53,990 bases of DNA, taken from assembly GCA_903970515.1 (NCBI GenBank), contig CAJCJA010000051.1, forward strand, positions 1-53,990. The letters are read 5' to 3'. A program made the position numbers and the translations under genes. This stretch comes from Candidatus Saccharibacteria bacterium CG_4_10_14_0_2_um_filter_52_9 (GTDB lineage Bacteria > Actinomycetota > Acidimicrobiia > Acidimicrobiales > RAAP-2). Of this stretch, positions 1-8,528 are shown piece by piece (the first letter of the stretch is position 1; each line of letters begins with the position of its first letter). The notes beneath the pieces are model-generated. The model was not told the DNA's origin. It searched no databases and saw only the letters and a program-made list of their open reading frames with translations.

Positions 1-2594
1 GCGGCGATGGCGTCGGCGAGTGCCAACTGACCCGCCTCGTCGATCACGAGATAGTCAACGGCGAACGCTCGCATACCGGGTCGCGCCCACAGCCACGTGG
101 TCCCCGCGACGAGGTTGTAACGATCGCTTTCGGCGCCGTCGCTCGACCCCTGATACGTCACGCCCTCGAGCGCGCCGACCTTTGGTTTGGAGCTCCGCCG
201 CAGTACCCGCAACAAGTCGCGATCCCCTTTATCGTCGAATACCTCGAGCGTCGCACCCAAGAGATTGTCAATCGCGGCGTGACTCATCGCCGTGATGCCG
301 ACGCGCTTGCCCGCACGGATCAATTCGTAGATGATGTGCGAACCGCTAAACGTCTTGCCCGTACCGGGCGGGCCCTGAATCGCCACGTAGCTCTCGTCGA
401 GATGGCCGACCCACGAAAGGATGTGGGGCAGATCGTCGACGAAGACGCCGCCTTTTGGTCCACCGTCAGTGTCAAAGCGCGGTCGCTCACGCGCGAGCAG
501 AGCCATCGACACGCGACTCGGCACGTCGTTAGCGTCATTACTTAACACCTGCTCAGCGAGATGCACCAAGACACCCGGCTTTTGCTGGGGACCAATGTAG
601 TCATCCAGCGTAAAGACGAGTGGCATGAGGCCTAATTCCTCGTCACTCTCGCGCCAACGCATGGAGAGTTCACGACGAGCGACGTCAACCTTTGGGAGGT
701 ACCCGAACCCGTGTTCAATGCCGACGCCCGTGAACAGCACCCTGCACTTATCGACGAAGAGAGGACTGACTTCCTGCGGAGGCCACGAAAAGACGGCGTC
801 GCGTACCGGTGCGCCACGAGAAAGCGAGTCGTCAAAACGCACGAACTGCACGTTGGCGATGAAATCCGGGTTGGTGTAGATCGTCGCGAAATCCGATGAC
901 GCCTCGGCGAATTTGGGCGTGATGTTCGCAGATCGTTCTCGTCGCCAATAATTCAAGAGGTCACCAATGAGACGTTCGGCGCTTTCTTCAGGGAATTGCT
1001 CGAGTTGCGAGACCAATCCGTCCGTGTCGTATTCATAGTCCTCAACGTCCAGGACCGCTTCGCGCCACGCGACGTCGTCGGGGCGCTGTTCATTGAGCCA
1101 ATCGCGTAGCGCCTTCGTCGCGGCGACGTCATCACGGTTATACGCGGCGATGTCATCGAGTTTTGTCGTGTCACCAGTCTTCATGTATTGCTCGTACTCG
1201 ACGACCGCGCCGGCGCCTTGTTCGATCCCGCCGCCGCGCTCGTACGCGGCGAGGTGTTCGAGATGCTTGAGTCCGTAGGACTCGGTGCCGACGAGGACGG
1301 CATTCTTCGTGACCTGGTACAAGTCGACGAAGAGTCCGCTCTCGACGAGCGACGTCAGCAGCGATTCGGACTCGGTGCCAGCCGTCAGACGCTCTAACGC
1401 GGAGCGTTCGGTGTGGTTGTAGTGGTAGACGTGCATGTCGGGATACGTGCGACGGCGCGTCGAGAGAAAGTCGACGAGATTGGTGATCATGCGATGTTCT
1501 TCGTCGCGGTCATGGGCCCAGCGCGCGTCATAGGTCCAGACACCTTGTTCGTCGCGCAGCAACAAGCCGGCGAGGAAGAAGAGGTCGTGCCGGGGCGTCC
1601 AAAACGGGTGTCCTTCGAAATCGAAAAACACGTCACCGTCGTCGGGCGCGGGCATCAGACTGAAGCCGTGGCCAAACACCGGGTCGTCACTCTCCTCGAT
1701 CCTTTCGAACGCGGGCCGCTCGTTGGGGTGTTCTCGCGAATGAACCTGGAGTGACGCCTGGCGCACCAGTCGCTCGAGGTTCTCGTCGTGCAACGCCGGC
1801 ACCGGTTCGCGGCGGGTGGCGAGCGTGGCCACGGTCGTGACGCCGGAGGATTCGAGCGCTTCACGTTGCGCAGGGCGAATGTTCGCGACGAACACGAGTG
1901 AGTCCTCCTTTCGCCACTCGTTCTCGCAACGACCTTTGAATTCGCAATAATCGCAGTGATCGCACGGCGAGGGCTTCGTGTCAAGGATCACGTCGCGGTT
2001 AAGTAATTCGACCAATTGCCGACGCAATCGTCGCCAATACGGAAGGAATTGTTCGACCTCAAGGGTTTCTTGCATCCCAGTGCCGAGCCAGAGATGCATG
2101 TGGCGCGGCGTGCGACCCGTCAACGCGTGAATCGCCTCGGCATAAAAACACAGTTGCAAGACGTGTCCGGGCTTACCCTCGGATCGGGCGAGTTTCGCAT
2201 CGATGGGCTCGTACGTTGCCCGGCCATCCTCACCGGTGCCCGATCGCACCAGAAAATCTGCGATGCCGCGGATACCTTCGTGGACAAACGGCATCTGATA
2301 GATCACGTCGTGTTCTTGGTTCAATACGCCATTGACCCTCGCCACCCAGCGCTCGAAGGACTCGTCGGGGTTACGTCCCGGGACGTGGTACACACTGCGC
2401 CCTTGGTTCTCCAAATCCATCAGGCAATCGCGCTCGTGCGTCGTACCCTTCTCAATTAAGAGGTCGGCGAGCGGTCCTCGAGGGGTCGCGTCCAGCGCCA
2501 TGGCGCCAGCGTCTACCTGGTTGCGCAGCGATAAGAAATGGGCACACTCGAGCCACGCGGTGATCTTCGAGGGGGTTAGGAGCCGTTCAACCAT
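1..2594 (-). CDS. RecB-like nuclease / RNase H-like / SF1 helicase protein (TM0106-type), 3' end beyond window
   Basis: About 864 codons are visible; the C-terminus lies outside the window. The N-terminus (LTPSKITAWLECAHFLSLRN) fits the TM0106 family of RecB-like PD-(D/E)XK nucleases. A cysteine cluster follows at C211, C214, C217 and C223, a likely Fe-S or structural metal site. D325 sits in FFDFEGHPFW, the first acidic motif of an RNase H/YprB-like DEDD exonuclease domain, and YNRDDVAATKAL supplies a later acidic motif. A Walker A (GPPGTGKT, about 740-748) and a DEAGQ Walker B near 852 mark a superfamily 1 DNA2/Upf1-like helicase core. Family knowledge suggests DNA processing, but no specific role is established. 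It starts at ATG 43 bases after argH, so it may be carried on the arg transcript; TACGCT lies 8 bases upstream as a possible weak -10. All checked motifs are in one frame, so it looks intact. Confidence 0.82.
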   Translation of the reverse strand, partial: MVERLLTPSKITAWLECAHFLSLRNQVDAGAMALDATPRGPLADLLIEKGTTHERDCLMDLENQGRSVYHVPGRNPDESFERWVARVNGVLNQEHDVIYQMPFVHEGIRGIADFLVRSGTGEDGRATYEPIDAKLARSEGKPGHVLQLCFYAEAIHALTGRTPRHMHLWLGTGMQETLEVEQFLPYWRRLRRQLVELLNRDVILDTKPSPCDHCDYCEFKGRCENEWRKEDSLVFVANIRPAQREALESSGVTTVATLATRREPVPALHDENLERLVRQASLQVHSREHPNERPAFERIEESDDPVFGHGFSLMPAPDDGDVFFDFEGHPFWTPRHDLFFLAGLLLRDEQGVWTYDARWAHDRDEEHRMITNLVDFLSTRRRTYPDMHVYHYNHTERSALERLTAGTESESLLTSLVESGLFVDLYQVTKNAVLVGTESYGLKHLEHLAAYERGGGIEQGAGAVVEYEQYMKTGDTTKLDDIAAYNRDDVAATKALRDWLNEQRPDDVAWREAVLDVEDYEYDTDGLVSQLEQFPEESAERLIGDLLNYWRRERSANITPKFAEASSDFATIYTNPDFIANVQFVRFDDSLSRGAPVRDAVFSWPPQEVSPLFVDKCRVLFTGVGIEHGFGYLPKVDVARRELSMRWRESDEELGLMPLVFTLDDYIGPQQKPGVLVHLAEQVLSNDANDVPSRVSMALLARERPRFDTDGGPKGGVFVDDLPHILSWVGHLDESYVAIQGPPGTGKTFSGSHIIYELIRAGKRVGITAMSHAAIDNLLGATLEVFDDKGDRDLLRVLRRSSKPKVGALEGVTYQGSSDGAESDRYNLVAGTTWLWARPGMRAFAVDYLVIDEAGQLALADAIA

Positions 2595-2637
2595 TTGTGT
2601 CCAGCGTACGTGGACGCCGTGACACCACCTTGGTTCA

Positions 2638-4029
2638 TCAACCGATGTAACCCTCATCCTCGTGCGCGCTCTTCAGCGCACGAACACGCTCGTCGAGTCG
2701 ACGTCGCTGCTCGTCGCGCGCGAGTGGTCCCGAACCTCCCGGTGACGATCGACGACGCAACGATGCACCGTCCTCGAAGAGAGGCGCGAATCGGGAGTAT
2801 TGCCCGTGATCGAGCACGACGTCGCGCAAGGAGCGGCCACTCGTGGCGGCTTCACCCACCAGTCTGCCCACTTCCTCGTGGGCTTGGCGGAACGGAACTC
2901 CCTCGCGTACCAGGTCCTCGGCGATGTCGATCGCGACGAGGGCTTGATCGTTCGCCGCACGTTGTGCAGTGTCGATGTGAAAATGCAACGCACCGTAGGC
3001 ACCGGCCATCGAAGCGAGAACCAGCATTACTTGGCGAAGCGAATCAAACAGGGGTTCTTTGTCTTCTTGAAGGTCGCGGTTATACGACAACGGAAGTCCC
3101 TTGAGCGTCACCAAAAGTCCCGTGAGGTTGCCCACGAGGCGGCCCGATTTGCCTCGCGCGAGTTCAGCGACGTCGCTGTTCTTCTTTTGGGGAAGCATTG
3201 ACGAACCGGTGCTGAATTCATCGGCCAATGTGGCGAAGGCGAATTCCGCACTCGTCCACAACACGAGTTCCTCGCCCATTCTCGACAAGTGCACGCCAAG
3301 TAATGCAATATCAAAGAGTGTCTCGGCGACGAAATCCCGGTCACTCACGGCGTCGAGCGAATTGGCGAACGTGCCCTCGAATCCCAGAATCGTCGCGGGC
3401 ACTTGTGGATCGAGGTCGAGTGAGGTCCCGGCGAGTGCACCGGCACCGAGCGGAGAGACATTGCAACGTCGGCGCGCATCGCCGAGTCGCTCGACGTCGC
3501 GCAGGAGTGCCCACGCGTGGGCGTTCAGATGATGCGACAAGAGAACGGGCTGCGCACGCTGCAGGTGGGTGTAGCCGGGCAAGTACGCTTCCTCATTCGC
3601 GTCACCCAGTGCCACGAGAGCGTTCACAAGCGAGAAAATCGCCTTGATGACGTCGCCGATCGCGTCGCGGGTGAACAGGCGAAGCGTCGTCGCGATCTGG
3701 TCGTTGCGACTCCTTCCGGTGTGCATCTTCGCGCCAAGCGCGCCGAGTAGCTCGGTCGCTCGACGTTCGATCGCAGTGTGGACGTCTTCGTCACTGCCCA
3801 CGCGGACGAAGACGCCACGGTCAAATTCAGCTTCGATGTCGTCGAGCACCCCACAGAGGTCGTTCGCCTCGGCGGCGCTCAAGATACCTGCGTGTTCGAG
3901 ACCTCGTGCGTGCGCCTTCGAGCCCATTATGTCGTGGTGATAGAGCACGTGGTCGAACGAATAACTCTCTGAGAGATCCCAAAGCGTCGCGTCCATCGAG
4001 GTTGAAATTCGCCCGCTCCAGAGCGTCAT
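2638..4029 (-). CDS. argH: Argininosuccinate lyase
   Basis: 463 residues, normal for the family. It splits argininosuccinate into arginine and fumarate, the last step of arginine synthesis, in the cytoplasm. It shows the fumarase/aspartase-superfamily signature GSSMLPQKKNSDVAELARGK with the mobile catalytic-serine loop, TGRSRNDQIATTLRLF near 105-120, and the N-terminal WSGRIS segment. The ATG overlaps the argG stop by 4 bases (ATGA), so translation is probably coupled. It is the last arginine gene of the operon; the nuclease-helicase gene follows after 43 bases. Confidence 0.97.
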   Translation of the reverse strand: MTLWSGRISTSMDATLWDLSESYSFDHVLYHHDIMGSKAHARGLEHAGILSAAEANDLCGVLDDIEAEFDRGVFVRVGSDEDVHTAIERRATELLGALGAKMHTGRSRNDQIATTLRLFTRDAIGDVIKAIFSLVNALVALGDANEEAYLPGYTHLQRAQPVLLSHHLNAHAWALLRDVERLGDARRRCNVSPLGAGALAGTSLDLDPQVPATILGFEGTFANSLDAVSDRDFVAETLFDIALLGVHLSRMGEELVLWTSAEFAFATLADEFSTGSSMLPQKKNSDVAELARGKSGRLVGNLTGLLVTLKGLPLSYNRDLQEDKEPLFDSLRQVMLVLASMAGAYGALHFHIDTAQRAANDQALVAIDIAEDLVREGVPFRQAHEEVGRLVGEAATSGRSLRDVVLDHGQYSRFAPLFEDGASLRRRSSPGGSGPLARDEQRRRLDERVRALKSAHEDEGYIG

Positions 4030-5249
4030 GGCGAGGGCGGCGTCGCGTTTTTTGCCCCTTGGCGGGCGGCCCAGGTCTTGACGCCGAGACCATAGATTTT
4101 CACGTAGCCTTCCGAGTCGGCGTGCTGGAAGGTGTCCGCAGCGTCGTACGTGGCGAGACCATGGTCGTAGAGCGCGTGCGGACTTCGGCGCCCGACGATT
4201 CGCATGAGTCCCGGCGCCTCGAAACGAAGTCGGACGTCACCGGTCACGAAACGCTGCGTGTCGAACATGAACGCATCCAGTGCTTCTTTAAGCGGCGAGA
4301 ACCACATGCCGTCATAGACCAACTCGGACCAGCGCAACTCGAGGCGTGCCTTCTCGTGATGAACGTCACGCTCGAGCACGAGGTCCTCGAGGTCGGCGTG
4401 CGCCGCGATGATCGAGAGCGCGGCGGGGCATTCATAGACTTCGCGGCTCTTGATGCCAACGCGACGGTTCTCGACCATGTCGAGACGACCGAAGCCCGTG
4501 GCACCCGCGCGGTGGTTGAGTTGTTTGATCAAGTCAGCGAGTGACATTGGTGCATCGTCGATCGCGACCGGCAACCCCGCCTTGAAACTCAGCACTAATT
4601 CGACGGGTTCGACATTGGTGACCCGCGTCAACGTGTAGGGCTCTTCGGGCGGTGCCGCCCAGGGATCTTCGATGGCGCCGCACTCGATCGCCCGTCCCCA
4701 CAGATTCTCATCGATCGAGTAGATCTTCTCCTTACTCGCACGGATTGGAATGTCCCACTTTTCGGCGAAGTCCACCGAGTCAGCTCGGGTCATGCCCCAA
4801 TTGCGAGCGGGCGCCAGCACCTCCAAGTCGGGTGCGAGAGCGTGGGTGCCGACCTCGAAGCGAACCTGGTCGTTACCTTTTCCGGTGCAACCGTGCGCGA
4901 CGGCCGTCGCGGAGAACTTGCGAGCCTGGTCGACCAAGTGCCGTACGATCACCGGTCGCGACAAGGCCGAGACGAGAGGATACTTTCCCTCATAGCGGGC
5001 GTTCGCGTAGATCGCGTTCGCACAGAACTGCTCGGCCATTTCGTCGCGAGCGTCGACGACCACGCACTCGATCGCGCCAGCAGCAATCGCGCGCGCTTGA
5101 ATGTCCTCGAAACTCTCCGAAGAATCGGCATCCTGGCCCACGTTGACGAGCACGCAGACGACTTCGACGCCCCACTCTTCGATCATCCAACGCACCGCCA
5201 CCGACGTGTCCAACCCGCCGCTGTAGGCGAGCACCACCCTCTTAGCCAT
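4026..5249 (-). CDS. argG: Argininosuccinate synthase
   Basis: 407 residues, full length. It joins citrulline and aspartate with ATP to form argininosuccinate. The N-terminal PP-loop AYSGGLDTSVAVRWM (about 9-23) binds ATP; AHGCTGKGNDQVRFE near 116-130 is the family's substrate-binding block. The ATG is preceded by a GAGGAG ribosome-binding site five bases upstream, placed inside the end of argR. It overlaps argR by 8 bases and argH by 4, so the genes are tightly coupled. Confidence 0.97.
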   Translation of the reverse strand: MAKRVVLAYSGGLDTSVAVRWMIEEWGVEVVCVLVNVGQDADSSESFEDIQARAIAAGAIECVVVDARDEMAEQFCANAIYANARYEGKYPLVSALSRPVIVRHLVDQARKFSATAVAHGCTGKGNDQVRFEVGTHALAPDLEVLAPARNWGMTRADSVDFAEKWDIPIRASKEKIYSIDENLWGRAIECGAIEDPWAAPPEEPYTLTRVTNVEPVELVLSFKAGLPVAIDDAPMSLADLIKQLNHRAGATGFGRLDMVENRRVGIKSREVYECPAALSIIAAHADLEDLVLERDVHHEKARLELRWSELVYDGMWFSPLKEALDAFMFDTQRFVTGDVRLRFEAPGLMRIVGRRSPHALYDHGLATYDAADTFQHADSEGYVKIYGLGVKTWAARQGAKNATPPSP

Positions 5250-5745
5250 GGAAACTCCTCTTCTGCGCCTCGAGCGTCACCTCATCGAGGCTCGCGAGCA
5301 CTCGAAATTCCTGCGCCAACTGCTGACCGCCTCGGTGCTCGTTGGCGATGACCAGCACCGTGTCGTCGCCCGCGACGCTTCCGAGCACGCCGTCAAGTGC
5401 GCTTCGATCGAGCGCGGAGGCGACGACGTGCGCGCATCCCGGCGGCGTGCGCACCACCACCAGGTTCCCCGAACTCTCGACGGACACGACCCACTCGCCC
5501 ATCATCCGGCGAAGGTGCTCGAGTGGCGCCGGGCTGGAGCGTGTCGCACCTCCGACAACGATGCGTCTCGTCCCGTGCTCGTCGCGTATCTTGATCGTCC
5601 CCAACTCTTGGAGGTCGCGCGTGACCGTCGCCTGGGTGGCGGGGATACCCTCGGCGTTCAACTTGACCACGATCTGCGCGGCGGTCGAGATGACTTCGCG
5701 TTCGATGAGCTCGCCAATACGATGTTGCCGTTGCGTCTTAGTCAT
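5242..5745 (-). CDS. argR: Arginine repressor ArgR
   Basis: 167 residues. The N-terminal winged helix-turn-helix (about 5-75; TQATVTRDLQELGTIKI) contains the ArgR recognition helix. The C-terminal oligomerisation/arginine-binding domain includes SVAGDDTVLVIA with the GD(D/N)T motif that binds L-arginine. In other bacteria hexameric ArgR plus arginine represses arg promoters. Lying between argF and argG, it would be controlled by the argC promoter, where an inverted repeat overlaps the -10, so autoregulation is likely (inference). It overlaps argF by 8 bases. Confidence 0.95.
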   Translation of the reverse strand: MTKTQRQHRIGELIEREVISTAAQIVVKLNAEGIPATQATVTRDLQELGTIKIRDEHGTRRIVVGGATRSSPAPLEHLRRMMGEWVVSVESSGNLVVVRTPPGCAHVVASALDRSALDGVLGSVAGDDTVLVIANEHRGGQQLAQEFRVLASLDEVTLEAQKRSFHG

Positions 5746-6661
5746 GGTGTTCCTCTTTTATCCATCCCAGGATCCCGAGCATGGCGCTTCGGCGATGAAA
5801 CGCCTGGCGCCATACGAGTGATCGTTCGCTGTCCAGTACCTGATCCGTGATTTCGTCACCTCGATGGGCAGGCAAACAGTGCAACACGGCAACGTCGGGA
5901 CTGGCGAGTCCCACGAGTTCCTCGTTGACCTGAAACGGCGCGAAGTCCACTCGGCGTTGGGCGGTCTCTGCCTCGAGCCCCATCGAAACCCACGCGTCGG
6001 TGTAGATCACGTCGGCGCCCCTCACGGCGTCGGCGGGTGAACTACTCAGTCGCAGCTCCCCACCCTCGACGTTGAACGGGTCCTCGGCGCCACCTTGACG
6101 AAGTTGATACGCCTCCGGCGCCGCCACGGTGACGTGGGCGCCGAGGCGAAGGAGTGCGACGCACAGCGAGCGTGTCACATTGGTCGCGTCCCCGACGTAC
6201 ACGACCTCGAGACCCTTGAGACCTTCGACGTCACCCTTCGCGAAATGTTCGGCGATGGTCAACACGTCAGCGATTGCCTGAGTCGGATGAGCCGCGTTGC
6301 TCAGCAAGTTTATGAGCGACAACGTGTCATTCGTCGCGCGGCGCATCCTGGCGAACACGTCGTGGTCGCGCACGCGCAACGCACAGATCGCGTACATCTG
6401 TGCCAACGTTCGCGCCACGTCCTCGGCCGATTCGCGAGTATTGAGACCGATCTCTTCGTCGCTGAAGAACGTCACGTAGCCACCGAGTTCCTGGACGGCG
6501 GAGGAACTCGAGGCGCGCGTGCGCAAGCTCGGTCGCTCGAAGACCAGCGCCACGCCCTGGCCCTTCAAGAGTTCGTCATTGAGCGGAGCGAGCGCGTCAC
6601 GATAGATGACCCGTAGGTCCTTCTTCGCGAGCTCTTCGATGGTGATGAACTGGCGACTCAT
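5738..6661 (-). CDS. argF: Ornithine carbamoyltransferase
   Basis: 307 residues. It transfers the carbamoyl group from carbamoyl phosphate to ornithine, giving citrulline. Carbamoyl-phosphate site: FERPSLRTRASS (about 46-57; the family usually has STRTR, so SLRTR is a small variation). HPTQAIADVLTI and HCLPAHRGDEITDQVLDS are the other hallmark motifs; the latter holds the ornithine-side catalytic cysteine. The frame stays open upstream to 7141, but the true start is the ATG at 6661 (MSRQFITIEEL), which matches the family N-terminus and overlaps the argB stop by 4 bases. No argD separates it from argB. Confidence 0.96.
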   Translation of the reverse strand: MSRQFITIEELAKKDLRVIYRDALAPLNDELLKGQGVALVFERPSLRTRASSSSAVQELGGYVTFFSDEEIGLNTRESAEDVARTLAQMYAICALRVRDHDVFARMRRATNDTLSLINLLSNAAHPTQAIADVLTIAEHFAKGDVEGLKGLEVVYVGDATNVTRSLCVALLRLGAHVTVAAPEAYQLRQGGAEDPFNVEGGELRLSSSPADAVRGADVIYTDAWVSMGLEAETAQRRVDFAPFQVNEELVGLASPDVAVLHCLPAHRGDEITDQVLDSERSLVWRQAFHRRSAMLGILGWIKEEHHD

Positions 6662-7449
6662 GAAACGATCTCCGTGGTGGGAATGTCGCCATTCAGCGCC
6701 TCGCGCAGTGCGTGGTGGCGCGTGCCGTTCGCCATCAGCACCCGGCCCGCCCCGGCGTCGAGCGCGTCGAGCGCGGCACGAAGTTTCGGCACCATGCCCT
6801 CGCGCGCGGCGCCCGACTCGATCAGCGCGGACGCTTGAAAGGAGCTCAAGTGCGACAACGCCGAACCTGGATCGTCGGGGTCGTCGCGCACTTGATCGAT
6901 GTCGCTCAACAAGACCAATAGTTCTGTGTCCAACGAACCCGCCAGCGCCCCCGCGGCGGTGTCCGCGTTGCAATTGACCAATTCGCCAAGTTCGTCGACC
7001 GCGATGGGGCTCAGCACCGGGCAGAATCCATTGGCCCAGAGCGACGTAACCACCTCGGGTCGAACCTTCGGAGTCGCCGCGGCCCTTTGCCAAGGTTCGC
7101 CAAGCGAATTGGCACAAAAGAGTGTCCCGTCGACACCACACAGACCCACGGCAGGGACCCCGGCGTGATTCAACGCCGCGGTAATGAGTACGTTCACGTG
7201 ACCGAGAGCCATGGCGACGTAACTCATGGTCAGGGTGTCGGTGATGCGAAGTCCCTCGTGAAAGCGGCTCTCAATTCGAGCGGTCTCGAGAAGCTCTTCA
7301 ATCTGGGGTCCTCCACCGTGCACGAGGGCCACCTCAGTACCGCCACTGACGAGGTGGGCAATGTCTTGGGCCAGCTCGACGAGCAGAGGCGCGCTCGCAC
7401 CCAAGGTGTCGAGAGCGTGACCGCCCAATTTGACGACGATCCTCTTCAC
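6658..7449 (-). CDS. argB: Acetylglutamate kinase
   Basis: 263 residues, an amino-acid-kinase fold. It phosphorylates N-acetylglutamate, usually the feedback-controlled step. VKLGGHAL (6-13) is the phosphate-binding glycine loop and LVHGGGPQIEELL near 43-55 binds N-acetylglutamate; NCNADTAAGALA is a conserved nucleotide-site stretch. It is rather short at the N-terminus and lacks the extra helix typical of arginine-inhibited enzymes, so feedback inhibition cannot be assumed. ATGA overlaps with argC upstream and argF downstream. Confidence 0.95.
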   Translation of the reverse strand: MKRIVVKLGGHALDTLGASAPLLVELAQDIAHLVSGGTEVALVHGGGPQIEELLETARIESRFHEGLRITDTLTMSYVAMALGHVNVLITAALNHAGVPAVGLCGVDGTLFCANSLGEPWQRAAATPKVRPEVVTSLWANGFCPVLSPIAVDELGELVNCNADTAAGALAGSLDTELLVLLSDIDQVRDDPDDPGSALSHLSSFQASALIESGAAREGMVPKLRAALDALDAGAGRVLMANGTRHHALREALNGDIPTTEIVS

Positions 7450-8462
7450 GGCGTCACCCCACTCAATGGAAGCCCCGTCGTCTCGTCAAATCCTGCCGCA
7501 ACGTTCCACGCCTGAATGGCTTGCCCGGCGGCACCCTTGATGAGATTGTCGAGCGAACTCATGGCGACCAACCAACCAGTGCGAGCATCGACGCGAGCAC
7601 TGAGAAAACACAGATTGCTCCCGAGTGGATCCTTCAAGGTTGGTGGATCATCGACGACCACGACGAACGGATCATCAGCGTACGTCTCGCGAAGCACGTC
7701 CATCGCCGCCGCGGAGTCGAAGTTTGGCTCAAGCACGCGAGCGTACGCTGTGACGAGTTCTCCTCGGCTCGTAGGAACGAGGTGCGGCGTGAACAATATC
7801 TCCGCGCCGATCTCGCGTTGGATCTCAATCGTGTGACGATGGTCCAAGAGGCCGTACGCCTCAGCGTTGCCGGCGAGACGAGAAAAGTGCAATCGATCAC
7901 TCGGCCCACGACCGGCCCCCGACGCGCCGCTTAGGGCGTTGACGATGATCCCCTCGTTGGCGATCACGCCACGATCGAGGAAGGGTCCCAGTGCGAGGGC
8001 GCTCGCCGTCGGATAGCAACCAGGCACCGCGATGAGTGACGCGCCGACGAGCTCCTTGCGATGACGCTCGACGAGTCCGTAGACGGATCGCGCGAGGAGT
8101 TCCGGCGCTCGATGCTCGTCGTGGTACCACTCGGAATAGTCACTGGCGTCCTTCAGACGAAAGTCGGCGCCAAGGTCGACCACGTTGATACCGCGCTCTA
8201 CCAGTGCCGGTACGTAACGTTGGCTCTCGCCGTGCGGTAGAGCGAAAAAGGCAACGTCGACTGACGCCTCGAGGATGGCTTCGGTAGGCGCGAAGGTAAA
8301 TTCTGAATACAAGGCCGCAAGCGCCGGCGCGTGGTGTGCGACACTTTTGCCCGCGTTCGAGTCCCCCGTCGCAAGAACCACGTCGAGTTCGTCGTGCGAC
8401 GCCAAGAGCCGCAAGATCTCCAGTCCGGCATAACCGGTCGCTCCCACGACGCCAACACGCAT
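7446..8462 (-). CDS. argC: N-acetyl-gamma-glutamyl-phosphate reductase
   Basis: 338 residues. It reduces N-acetylglutamyl phosphate to the semialdehyde with NADPH. The Rossmann motif VGVVGATGYAGLEILRLL lies at the N-terminus and the catalytic cysteine is in AVPGCYPTASALALGP (about 145-160). It is the first gene of the operon. There is no Shine-Dalgarno sequence: the ATG sits six bases after TAAAAT, so the message is probably leaderless. argJ, which usually follows argC in this kind of operon, is absent here; argB follows at once. Confidence 0.96.
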   Translation of the reverse strand: MRVGVVGATGYAGLEILRLLASHDELDVVLATGDSNAGKSVAHHAPALAALYSEFTFAPTEAILEASVDVAFFALPHGESQRYVPALVERGINVVDLGADFRLKDASDYSEWYHDEHRAPELLARSVYGLVERHRKELVGASLIAVPGCYPTASALALGPFLDRGVIANEGIIVNALSGASGAGRGPSDRLHFSRLAGNAEAYGLLDHRHTIEIQREIGAEILFTPHLVPTSRGELVTAYARVLEPNFDSAAAMDVLRETYADDPFVVVVDDPPTLKDPLGSNLCFLSARVDARTGWLVAMSSLDNLIKGAAGQAIQAWNVAAGFDETTGLPLSGVTP

Positions 8463-8468
8463 TCTGCC

Positions 8469-8499
8469 ATTTTATGCATATCGGAGCATAAAAGTGCAA
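8469..8499 (-). promoter_or_regulatory. Promoter of the argCBFRGH operon (leaderless)
   Basis: On the minus strand, TTGCAC (8494-8499) is a fair -35 and TAAAAT (8469-8474) a good -10, with a 19-base spacer. TAAAAT is followed by six bases (GGCAGA) and then the argC ATG, so transcription should begin at or beside the start codon. Confidence 0.6.
8470..8493. promoter_or_regulatory. Putative ArgR operator (ARG box)
   Basis: A perfect inverted repeat, TTTTATGC / GCATAAAA, with 8-base arms and an 8-base spacer. The TGCAT/ATGCA half-sites and AT-rich flanks resemble actinobacterial ARG boxes. It covers the argC -10 and lies between the divergent argC and EamA genes. The operon encodes ArgR, which supports the assignment; binding itself is inferred. 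Confidence 0.6.
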
Positions 8500-8516
8500 G
8501 AAGGAATTCCCAGGAT

Positions 8517-8522
8517 TAGTCT
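8517..8522 (+). promoter_or_regulatory. -10 element of the EamA transporter gene
   Basis: TAGTCT followed by six bases (GGAGGG) and ATG. GGAGGG directly abuts the ATG, too close for a normal Shine-Dalgarno, which favours a leaderless start. Confidence 0.45.
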
Positions 8523-8528
8523 GGAGGG

